A stretch of 23,758 nucleotides of DNA, taken from CAKSQF01 sp051867915 (lineage in GTDB: Bacteria; Bacillota; Clostridia; Oscillospirales; CAG-272). The DNA is taken from positions 1-23,758 of the forward strand of contig JBJDZJ010000013.1 of assembly GCA_051867915.1 (NCBI GenBank). Reading direction: 5' to 3'. Positions 1 through 8,100 of this stretch are shown piece after piece (position 1 is the stretch's first letter; every line of letters begins with the position of its first letter). The notes under the pieces were generated by a model. It did not search any database. It was not told the DNA's origin and saw only the letters and a list, made by a program, of their open reading frames with translations. The translations under genes and the position numbers were made by a program.

Positions 1-672
1 TCCCACGAGGGTCTGGATCTGGAGGATCCCGCAAACGAGCCTCTTTACAACAAGCCCGGATTCCTGGAGTTGGGCGTATCCCCCGAGCAGGCTCCCGACA
101 AGCCCACCTATGTGAAGATCACCTTCGAAAAGGGCATTCCCGTCGCCATTGACGGCGAGCGTATGGATTCCGTTGAGCTGGTGGAAAAGCTGAACAAGCT
201 GGGCGGCGAGAACGGCATCGGACTTTTGGATCTGGTGGAGAACCGTCTGGTGGGCATGAAGTCCAGAGGCGTATACGAAACCCCCGGCGGAGCCATTCTC
301 TACAAGGCGCACAGCGTTCTGGAGACCATTACGCTGGATCGGGACACTCAGCACTACAAGGAACTGATCGCCAAGAAGTTCGGCGAGCTGGTCTACTTCG
401 GTCAGTGGTTCACCCCTCTTCGGGAGGCTCTGTCCGCCTTCGTGGACAAGACGCAGGAGAAGGTCAGCGGCAATGTGACACTGAAGCTCTACAAGGGCAA
501 TCTGATCAACGCCGGCGTAACCTCTCCCAACTCGCTGTACGATCCTGAGGTGGCCTCCTTCGGAGACGACGAGGGCGCCTACAATCAGAAGGACAGCGCA
601 GGATTCATCAATCTGTTCGGTCTGCCCATTTCGGTTCAGGCCAAGCTGAACGCCAAGAAGCAGGGCAACTGA
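1..672 (+). CDS. argG: Argininosuccinate synthase, C-terminal part (5' end outside window)
   Basis: The reading frame is open from base 1, so the gene starts upstream; about 223 C-terminal residues are present, roughly half of the usual 400. ArgG joins citrulline and aspartate with ATP to make argininosuccinate, the penultimate step of arginine synthesis, in the cytosol. Recognition rests on the family-like stretch SHEGLDLEDPANEPLYNKPG at the window edge, followed by YVKITFEKGIPVAIDGE and the GIGLLDLVENRLVGMKSRG and YETPGGAIL segments typical of the synthetase domain. The TTG at 70 is internal to the gene, not its start. It is followed 58 bases later by argH, whose product takes the ArgG product, so the two are probably co-transcribed. 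The ATP-binding N-terminus cannot be judged here. Confidence 0.95.
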   Translation, partial: SHEGLDLEDPANEPLYNKPGFLELGVSPEQAPDKPTYVKITFEKGIPVAIDGERMDSVELVEKLNKLGGENGIGLLDLVENRLVGMKSRGVYETPGGAILYKAHSVLETITLDRDTQHYKELIAKKFGELVYFGQWFTPLREALSAFVDKTQEKVSGNVTLKLYKGNLINAGVTSPNSLYDPEVASFGDDEGAYNQKDSAGFINLFGLPISVQAKLNAKKQGN

Positions 673-673
673 T

Positions 674-695
674 CGGACCATTCCGAAGCGGTCCG
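674..695 (+). other. Hairpin between argG and argH
   Basis: CGGACC (674-679) and GGTCCG (690-695) can pair around a 10-base loop directly after the argG stop. No T-run follows, so it is not a convincing terminator. It could be an mRNA processing or stability element, or chance. Confidence 0.3.
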
Positions 696-730
696 GGAAG
701 AACGGGCCCAAAACATCGAAAGATCAAATT

Positions 731-2122
731 ATGTCAGAAAAAATGTGGGCGGGTCGCTCCGCCGGGCAGACCGATCAGGTCGCCGATGATTTCAATACCT
801 CCCTTCCCTTCGACTGTCGGATGTTCGAGCAGGACATCCGGGGATCCATGGCCCACGCCGCCATGATCGGGGCAAAAGGGATCATATCCGCCGACGACGC
901 CGATTTGATTATCAAAACCCTGTCAGAGATTCTGGACGATCTGACATCGGGCAGGCTGGATTTTTCCGCCGGCGGCGAAGACATCCATATGTTTGTGGAA
1001 GCCGAGCTGACCCGACGCATCGGCGATGTAGGCAAGCGGCTCCATACCGCCAGATCGAGAAACGATCAGGTGGCTTTGGACATCCGCCTCTATCTGCGGG
1101 ACAAGTCCCGGGAAATCGTTGACCTTCTCCGGGAGTTGGTTCTGACGATCACCGATAAGGCAGAAGCCCACAAGGCGGACATCATGCCGGGCTACACGCA
1201 TCTGCAACGGGCGCAGCCCATTACCTTCGGTCATCATCTCATGGCGTATGCCATGATGCTCCTTCGGGACATCGACCGCATAAACGACGCCGTTCGGCGC
1301 ATGAATGTCTCCCCTCTGGGATGCTGTGCGCTGGCAGGCACCACCTATGACACCGACCGTGAAATGGTCGCCGAAGCGCTGGGCTTCGACGGAATCTGCC
1401 AAAATTCGCTGGACGGCGTATCCGATCGGGATTTCTGCATCGAGCTTCAGGCGGCGTATGCCACCGTCATGATGCACCTGTCCCGCTTTTCGGAGGAGAT
1501 CATCCTGTGGGCGGGCTGGGAATTCAAGTTTATCGAGCTGGACGACCGCTACTCCACCGGATCCTCCATCATGCCCCAGAAGAAGAACCCCGACATGGCG
1601 GAGCTGGTTCGGGGCAAAACCGGCAGGGTCTACGGCAATCTGATGGCGACTCTGACCATGCTCAAGGGTCTTCCCCTTGCTTACAACAAGGATATGCAGG
1701 AGGACAAGGAGGCCATCTTCGACAGCATCGACACCCTGATCATGTCGCTGTCGGTCTTCACGCCCATGATCGCCACCATGCGTCCCATCCCCGAAAATAT
1801 GCGTCAGGCGGCGGCAAAGGGATTCATCAACGCCACCGACTGTGCGGACTATCTGGTGAAGAAGGGGCTCCCCTTCCGATCTGCCTACAAGATCACCGGC
1901 GCACTGGTTGCCGAGTGTATTCGTGAGGGGCTGACGCTGGAAACCCTTCCCTTGGAAAAGTATCGGGAGGCCGATCCCCATTTTGACGCCGATCTGTATG
2001 TCGAAATCGACCTTGATACCTGCGTGAAAAAGCGGATCTCGGCAGGAGGCACCTCGGTGGAATCGGTGGAACGGCAGATCCGCTATGTCAGAGAAGGGCT
2101 TACAAAAACGGACTCCAAATAA
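731..2122 (+). CDS. argH: Argininosuccinate lyase
   Basis: ArgH splits argininosuccinate into arginine and fumarate, the last step of arginine synthesis. The 463-residue length is normal for the family. The fumarase/aspartase superfamily signature GSSIMPQKKN lies at residues 277-286 and contains the flexible-loop serine that acts in catalysis. The GYTHLQRAQP segment with His157 corresponds to another conserved active-site block, and the N-terminal MWAGR and DFNTSLPFD segments are also typical. The ATG at 731 has only a weak ribosome binding site (GAAAG at about 718), so translation may depend partly on coupling with argG. The protein is a homotetramer in the known family. A long open frame on the opposite strand is a shadow of this gene. 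Confidence 0.97.
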   Translation: MSEKMWAGRSAGQTDQVADDFNTSLPFDCRMFEQDIRGSMAHAAMIGAKGIISADDADLIIKTLSEILDDLTSGRLDFSAGGEDIHMFVEAELTRRIGDVGKRLHTARSRNDQVALDIRLYLRDKSREIVDLLRELVLTITDKAEAHKADIMPGYTHLQRAQPITFGHHLMAYAMMLLRDIDRINDAVRRMNVSPLGCCALAGTTYDTDREMVAEALGFDGICQNSLDGVSDRDFCIELQAAYATVMMHLSRFSEEIILWAGWEFKFIELDDRYSTGSSIMPQKKNPDMAELVRGKTGRVYGNLMATLTMLKGLPLAYNKDMQEDKEAIFDSIDTLIMSLSVFTPMIATMRPIPENMRQAAAKGFINATDCADYLVKKGLPFRSAYKITGALVAECIREGLTLETLPLEKYREADPHFDADLYVEIDLDTCVKKRISAGGTSVESVERQIRYVREGLTKTDSK

Positions 2123-2141
2123 GGAAAAGGCGCAAAGCAAA

Positions 2142-2996
2142 ATGAACGAGCTGTCAAATTCGCAACGGGCAGAAGTGCTGATACAGGCTCTGCCCTATAT
2201 TCAGAAATACAACAACAAGATCGTGGTCATCAAATACGGCGGCAATGCCATGATCAACAAGGAACTCAAGTGCGCAGTCATGGGCGATATTGCCCTGCTG
2301 TCGCTGATCGGAATCAAGATCGTGCTGGTACACGGCGGCGGTCCCGAAATTTCCGAAATGCTGGGGAAGCTGAACAAGAAGTCCGAGTTCGTCAACGGAC
2401 TCCGGGTCACTGACCGGGAGACTGCCGAAATCGCACAGATGGTGCTGGCGGGCAAGATCAACAAGTCGCTGGTCAATCTGCTGGAGAACGCCGGATGCCA
2501 TGCCGTGGGCATCTCGGGTGCCGACGGATCGCTGATTGAGGCGACCACCAAGGATCCTGCTCTCGGGTATGTGGGCGAGATCACCTCGGTCAACACGAGA
2601 CTGATTCTGGATCTTCTGGAAAAGGGATACATTCCCGTTGTCTCCACGGTAGGCTACGACAAAGCGGGCAACATCTACAACATCAATGCCGACACCGCCG
2701 CCGCCAGAATCGCCGGCTGTCTCAAGGCAGAATCGCTGTTCACCATGACCGACATTGCCGGAATCCTCCGGGACAAGAACGATCCCTCTTCCCTGATCCG
2801 CAAAATCTATGTATCCGACGCACCCCAGCTGATCCGTGAAGGCATCATCTCGGGCGGTATGCTCCCCAAAGTGGACTGCTGTGTGGAGGCCATCCGCAGA
2901 GGCGTCAAGCGGGTCTTCATCATCGACGGGCGCGTCCCCCATTCCATTCTGATCGAGGCACTGACCGATGAAGGCATCGGCACTATGCTGGTCTGA
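2142..2996 (+). CDS. argB: Acetylglutamate kinase
   Basis: ArgB phosphorylates N-acetylglutamate with ATP, the second step of arginine synthesis and in many bacteria the point of arginine feedback. I place the start at the ATG at 2142, not at an upstream in-frame ATG at 2085 inside argH: the 2142 start is preceded by AAGGAAAAGG (2121-2130) and gives MNELSNSQRAEVLIQALPYI, the usual family N-terminus, in a 284-residue protein. The amino acid kinase fold shows KYGGNAM with Lys31, HGGGPEIS at 64-71, the EITSVNTRLI segment, and a C-terminal GGMLPKVDCC-EAIRRGVKRVFIIDGR block. It lies 19 bases after argH and 24 before argF, so it is in the same operon. Confidence 0.97.
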   Translation: MNELSNSQRAEVLIQALPYIQKYNNKIVVIKYGGNAMINKELKCAVMGDIALLSLIGIKIVLVHGGGPEISEMLGKLNKKSEFVNGLRVTDRETAEIAQMVLAGKINKSLVNLLENAGCHAVGISGADGSLIEATTKDPALGYVGEITSVNTRLILDLLEKGYIPVVSTVGYDKAGNIYNINADTAAARIAGCLKAESLFTMTDIAGILRDKNDPSSLIRKIYVSDAPQLIREGIISGGMLPKVDCCVEAIRRGVKRVFIIDGRVPHSILIEALTDEGIGTMLV

Positions 2997-3020
2997 TAAC
3001 TCTTCACAAGGAGAATCCAT

Positions 3021-3935
3021 ATGAAGCATTTACTTACTCTGAAGGATCTGTCCAAAAAGGAAATCCTGGAAATTCTCAATACAGCCGATCAACTGAAATA
3101 TGAAAAGGCTCACGGGATTGAGCATCACATTCTCAAGGGCAAAACCCTCGGAATGATTTTCGAGAAGAGTTCTACCCGTACCCGTGTTTCCTTTGAGGTG
3201 GGCATGTACGATCTCGGCGGAACGGCTCTCTTTCTTGCCTCCGCCAACACCCAGATCGGCAGAGGCGAAAATGTCCGTGACACCGCCCGTGTTCTCTCCC
3301 GCTATCTGGACGGCATCATGATCCGCACCTACGATCAGGCAGAGGTGGAAGCCCTCGCCGAATACGGTTCCATTCCGATCATCAACGGACTGACCGACTA
3401 CTGCCATCCCTGTCAGGTGCTGGCAGATCTGATGACCATTCGTGAACACAAGGGAAAGCTGTCCGGTCTGAAGCTGACCTTTATCGGCGACGGAAACAAT
3501 ATGGCAAACTCGCTGATTGCCGGAGGCATCCGCACCGGTATGAAGGTTGCCATTGCCTGCCCGAAAAGTCATCAGCCCGACGCCGCATTGATGAAATGGG
3601 CGTCCGAAAACGGGGATTTCCTCTGTACCGATAATATTGACGAAGCGGTCAGGGACGCCGATGTTCTTTATACCGATGTCTGGGCGTCCATGGGTCAGGA
3701 AGACGAGGCAAAGGAGCGGCAGAAGATTTTCGCCGGCTATCAGATCAATGCAGAAGTGATGGCGAAAGCCGCACCCGACGCAATGGTTCTGCACTGCCTC
3801 CCCGCTCACCGCGGTGAAGAAATCACCGATGAGGTTCTGGAAGCACACGCAAACGAGATTTTCGATGAAGCAGAGAACCGACTGCACGCACAGAAAGCGG
3901 TTCTGGTCAAGCTCCTAGCAAATCCCGATCAATAA
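3021..3935 (+). CDS. argF: Ornithine carbamoyltransferase
   Basis: ArgF transfers the carbamoyl group of carbamoyl phosphate to ornithine to form citrulline. At 304 residues it matches the family. The carbamoyl phosphate loop STRTR is at residues 51-55 within SSTRTRVSFEVG, HPCQ at 129-132 completes that site, and HCLP at 258-261 within HCLPAHRGEEITDE is the ornithine-side motif carrying the catalytic cysteine. AAGGAG sits just upstream of the ATG at 3021. The gene could be catabolic (arcB-like), but its place between argB and carA and the absence of arcA or arcC favours the biosynthetic role. The downstream carAB genes supply its substrate. Confidence 0.96.
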   Translation: MKHLLTLKDLSKKEILEILNTADQLKYEKAHGIEHHILKGKTLGMIFEKSSTRTRVSFEVGMYDLGGTALFLASANTQIGRGENVRDTARVLSRYLDGIMIRTYDQAEVEALAEYGSIPIINGLTDYCHPCQVLADLMTIREHKGKLSGLKLTFIGDGNNMANSLIAGGIRTGMKVAIACPKSHQPDAALMKWASENGDFLCTDNIDEAVRDADVLYTDVWASMGQEDEAKERQKIFAGYQINAEVMAKAAPDAMVLHCLPAHRGEEITDEVLEAHANEIFDEAENRLHAQKAVLVKLLANPDQ

Positions 3936-3943
3936 GGTTCTGC

Positions 3944-3973
3944 TGGGGATGCGCCGTCACGGTGTCATCCCCA
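3944..3973 (+). other. Inverted repeat after argF
   Basis: TGGGGATG (3944-3951) pairs with CATCCCCA (3966-3973), and an inner CCG/CGG pair extends the stem. It lies between argF and the carA promoter. There is no T-run after it, so it is at best a weak or factor-assisted terminator; attenuation between argF and carA is possible. Confidence 0.4.
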
Positions 3974-3985
3974 ACAATTCGGAAA

Positions 3986-4018
3986 TTCAAGGCTTTTCAG
4001 TCGGTGTACGGCTATAAT
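3986..4018 (+). promoter_or_regulatory. Possible carA promoter
   Basis: A perfect TATAAT lies at 4013-4018, 25 bases before the carA start. No good -35 hexamer is found at the right distance. AAATTCAAG at 3983-3991, in the expected -35 zone, resembles one half of an ArgR/AhrC box, but the other half does not match. A regulated promoter is therefore plausible but unproven. Confidence 0.45.
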
Positions 4019-4043
4019 ACAGAGAGAATAAGGGAACGGTTTT

Positions 4044-5120
4044 ATGAAAAAGGCATATCTTGTTTTAAGCAACGGAAAGGTTTTTGAAGGAATACGGTTC
4101 GGAGCAGACGGACAGAGTGTGGGAGAACTGGTCTTCACCACCGGTATGGCGGGCTACATTGAGACTCTGACAGACCCCTCCTACTACGGTCAGATCGTTC
4201 TGCAAACCTTCCCTCTGATCGGAAACTACGGCATCATCGAGTCCGATTTTGAGGGAGAATGCTGTGTGAAGGGCTATGTGGTGCGGGAGTGGTGCTACAC
4301 TCCTTCCAACTTCCGCTGTCAGTACGACCTGGACAGCTACCTCAAGGCAAAGGGCATTGTGGGACTGTACGGCATCGACACCCGTGAAGTCACCCGCATC
4401 ATCCGGGAATCGGGCGTTATGAACGCCGTCATCTGCGACGAGGTCCCTGCCGATCTGTCGGAAATCGCCTCCTACCGAGTCAGTGATGCGGTGGTATCGG
4501 TGTCCAGACGCTCCCCTGAGATTCATCCCGCCGTGGGACAGGAAAAATACAGGGTCACGCTGATCGACTACGGCGCCAAGACCAACATCATCCGTGAACT
4601 GCAAAAGCGGGGCTGCACCGTTACGGTCGTTCCCTTCGACACCCCTGCTGAGGAGATTCTCGCCGGAGATCCCGACGGCATCATGCTGTCCAACGGTCCC
4701 GGAGACCCGGAAGAGAATGTGGTTCCCATTGCAGAGCTTCGAAAGATGATCGGCAAGGTTCCCATGTTCGGCATCTGTCTGGGTCATCAGCTTTTTGCCC
4801 TTGCCATGGGCGGAAAAACCGTCAAGCTCAAGTACGGTCATCGGGGCGTCAATCAGCCTGCCCGTGAGGCAAGCGGAAGACGCACCTATGTGACCTCCCA
4901 GAATCACGGCTATGCGGTGGTTGCCGAATCGCTGAAGGGCGTGGGCAAAGAATCCTTCGTCAATGCCAACGACGGCACCTGCGAGGGTATGGACTATCCC
5001 GAGCTGAACGCCTTCACCGTTCAGTTCCACCCGGAGGCCAACAGCGGTCCCCATGACACATCGTTCCTGTTTGACAGGTTTATTCAGAATATCGAAAAAT
5101 CCAAGGGAGGTGACCGATAA
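4044..5120 (+). CDS. carA: Carbamoyl-phosphate synthase small subunit
   Basis: CarA is the glutaminase subunit: it releases ammonia from glutamine and channels it to CarB. The 358-residue length is standard. The N-terminal CPSase small-subunit domain (about 1-150, with LVFTTGMAGYIETLTDPSYYGQI) is followed by a class I glutamine amidotransferase domain with the nucleophile Cys245 in GICLGHQ and the His329/Glu331 pair in FHPEA. All three catalytic residues are present. The TAA stop overlaps the carB ATG by one base (TAATG at 5118-5122), a sign of translational coupling for subunits needed in equal amounts. Carbamoyl phosphate feeds both arginine and pyrimidine synthesis; the setting here points to arginine. 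Confidence 0.97.
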   Translation: MKKAYLVLSNGKVFEGIRFGADGQSVGELVFTTGMAGYIETLTDPSYYGQIVLQTFPLIGNYGIIESDFEGECCVKGYVVREWCYTPSNFRCQYDLDSYLKAKGIVGLYGIDTREVTRIIRESGVMNAVICDEVPADLSEIASYRVSDAVVSVSRRSPEIHPAVGQEKYRVTLIDYGAKTNIIRELQKRGCTVTVVPFDTPAEEILAGDPDGIMLSNGPGDPEENVVPIAELRKMIGKVPMFGICLGHQLFALAMGGKTVKLKYGHRGVNQPAREASGRRTYVTSQNHGYAVVAESLKGVGKESFVNANDGTCEGMDYPELNAFTVQFHPEANSGPHDTSFLFDRFIQNIEKSKGGDR

Positions 5121-8100
5121 TGCCGAGAGATTTATCCATTAAAAAGGTACTGGTCATCGGATCGGGTCCCATTATCATCGGTCAGGCGGCAGAATTTGAC
5201 TATGCAGGCGCTCAGGCCTGCCGGGTGCTGAAGGCGGAAGGGGTCAATGTGGTTCTGGTAAACTCCAACCCCGCCACCATCATGACCGACAAGGCACTGG
5301 CAGATGAGATCTATCTGGAGCCTCTCTGCACCGAAACCATCAAGCGTATCATCGAAAAGGAGCATCCCGACTCCATTCTGGCGGGACTTGGCGGTCAGAC
5401 CGGTCTGACCATTGCCATGGAGCTTGCCAAGGAGGGCTATCTGGAAAAGGCGGGCGTCCGACTGCTCGGCACCGACGCCACTTCCATCACCCGTGCCGAG
5501 GACCGTGAACTGTTCAAGGAAACCATGGAGCAGATTCACCAGCCCATCATTCCCTCCGACATTGCCGAAACCGTGGAAGATGCGCTGGCTGTCGCCGATC
5601 GGATCGGCTATCCCGTCATCGTCCGTCCCGCTTTCACGCTGGGCGGGTCGGGAGGCGGTTATGCCTATACCCCCGACGAACTGAAAATCATCGCACGCAC
5701 GGGTCTGGACGCCTCCCCCATCACCCAGATTCTGGTGGAAAGATACATCTACGGCTGGAAGGAAATCGAATTTGAGACCATGCGGGACGGCAACGGCAAT
5801 GTCATTGCCATCTGCTCCATGGAAAACTTCGATCCCGTGGGCGTTCACACCGGCGACTCCATCGTCATCGCCCCCGCCGTTACCCTGTCGGACAAAGAGT
5901 ATCAGATGCTCCGTTCGGCATCGCTGGACATCATCTCGTCCCTGGGCATTGTGGGCGGCTGCAACTGCCAGTTTGCCCTGAACCCCAACAGCATGGAATA
6001 TGCGGTCATCGAGGTCAATCCCCGTGTGTCCCGTTCCTCCGCTCTGGCATCCAAAGCCACCGGCTACCCCATCGCAAAAGTCACCACGAAAATCGCCCTG
6101 GGCTACACTCTGGACGAGATCAAAAACGAGGTCACGGGCAAGACCTGTGCCTGCTTCGAGCCGACGCTGGATTATGTGGTTGTCAAGTTTCCCAAGTGGC
6201 CCTTTGACAAGTTCGGCGGCAAATCCCGTACGCTGGGCACCCAGATGAAAGCCACCGGCGAGGTCATGGCCATCGCTCCCTCCTTTGAGATGGCGATCAT
6301 GAAGGCGGTCCGGGGAGCGGAAATTTCGCTGGACACCCTGAACCGCAAGCCCGCCTCCGATCGGCCGGTCCGCGAGCGGCTTCACAATGTGGACGATCTG
6401 CGGCTGTTCACCGTCTTTGAGGCCATCAAGAGCGGCGTCTCGGTGGACGAAATTTTCGAGATCACCAAGATCGACCGTTGGTTCCTCCACAAGCTGGTCA
6501 AACTGGCAAATTATGAGGCCTCCATCGAAAACAAACCCATGGATGCCGAATCCTATCTTCAGGGCAAAAAGTTGGGCTACACCGATCAGGCTCTCTCCCG
6601 CATCAGCGGACAGACCGATCTGCCCCATCTGGACGCCTCTTATAAGATGGTTGACACCTGCGGCGCGGAATTTGATGCCGAAACGCCCTACTTCTACTCC
6701 ACCTACGACAAGGTTTGCGAGGCAAGGGAGTTCACCCGGCGTCACAACAGCGGAAAAAAGCGGATCATCGTTCTGGGATCGGGTCCCATCCGCATCGGTC
6801 AGGGCATCGAGTTCGACTACTCCTCGGTTCACTGCGTCTGGATCCTGAAGGAACTGGGATACGAGGTCGCCATCATCAACAACAATCCCGAGACGGTCTC
6901 CACCGACTACGATACCGCCGACCGTCTGTACTTTGAACCCCTCTCCCCCGAGGATGTCATGAATGTCATCAAGGTGGAGCAGCCCGAGGGCGTTGTCGTC
7001 GCCTTCGGCGGTCAGACTGCCATCAAGCTGACCAAATTCCTGGACGACAACGGAATTCAGATCCTCGGAACCTCGGCAGAGGGAATTGACACGGCAGAGG
7101 ACCGTGAAAAGTTCGACGAGCTTCTGGAGCGCTTCGGCATCAGCCGACCCAAGGGACACGGCGTTCTGACTCTGGAACAGGCTCTTGCCGCCGCAGAGGA
7201 TCTGGGCTATCCCGTCCTGCTTCGCCCCTCCTATGTCATCGGCGGACAGAATATGATTATCGCCCACTGTGAAAACGATGTCCGCAAGTACATGAACATC
7301 ATCCTTTCGGGCAAAATCGAGAACCCGGTTCTGGTTGACAAATACATGATGGGTCCCGAGCTGGAGGTCGATGTGATCTCGGACGGCAAATCGGTGCTGA
7401 TTCCCGGTATCATGGAGCATGTCGAGCGGGCGGGCGTCCACTCGGGCGACTCCATCGCCGTCTATCCTCCCTACAATCTCAACGACAAGATGAAGGAAAC
7501 CATCATTCAGTGCTCCACCGATCTGGCGCTGGCGCTGGGTACCAAGGGTCTGGTCAACATTCAGTATCTGATCTATCACGGCGATCTGTATGTCATTGAG
7601 GTCAATCCCCGGGCATCCCGTACCATCCCCTACATCAGCAAGGTTACAGGCGTTCCCATGGTGGACATTGCCTCCAGAGTCATGGTCGGCGAATCCCTTG
7701 CCGATATGGGATACGGAACCGGTCTGTACAAGACCCCGCCCTACTACACCGTAAAGGTTCCCGTCTTCTCCTTCTCCAAGCTGTCCGATGTCAACGCTTC
7801 TCTGGGTCCGGAAATGAAGTCCACCGGCGAGGTGCTGGGAATCGGCAAGACCCTAACCGAGGCTCTTTACAAGGGTCTGTCCGCCGCAGGATTCAATCTG
7901 AAGGCTCCCTCCCCCACCAACGAAGAGGGCATTCTGCTGTCGGTCGTAGACTACGATATGCCTGAAATCGTCACCCTCGCCAAGAAGATGGACGATCTGG
8001 GCATGAAGATTTATGCCACCCACGACACCGCCCGCGTCATTGCCGACAGTCTGGGGATTGATGTAATAGAGGTCACCGACATCCGTCCGGGATCGGACAC

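Noticed and set aside
923..2140. A 405-codon open frame on the - strand opposite argH
   Set aside because: It mirrors a strongly supported gene, has no ribosome binding site or known motifs, and its sequence is the Gly/His/Asp-rich type expected from the reverse strand of a GC-rich gene.
2085..2141. Upstream ATG at 2085 as the argB start
   Set aside because: It lies inside argH without a ribosome binding site, and the added residues are unlike acetylglutamate kinases; 2142 has a good site and the family N-terminus.
5132..7579. An 815-codon open frame on the - strand opposite carB
   Set aside because: Length alone is not evidence here: codon bias of carB leaves the opposite frame free of stops. 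No family motif is visible and its composition is like the shadow of argH.
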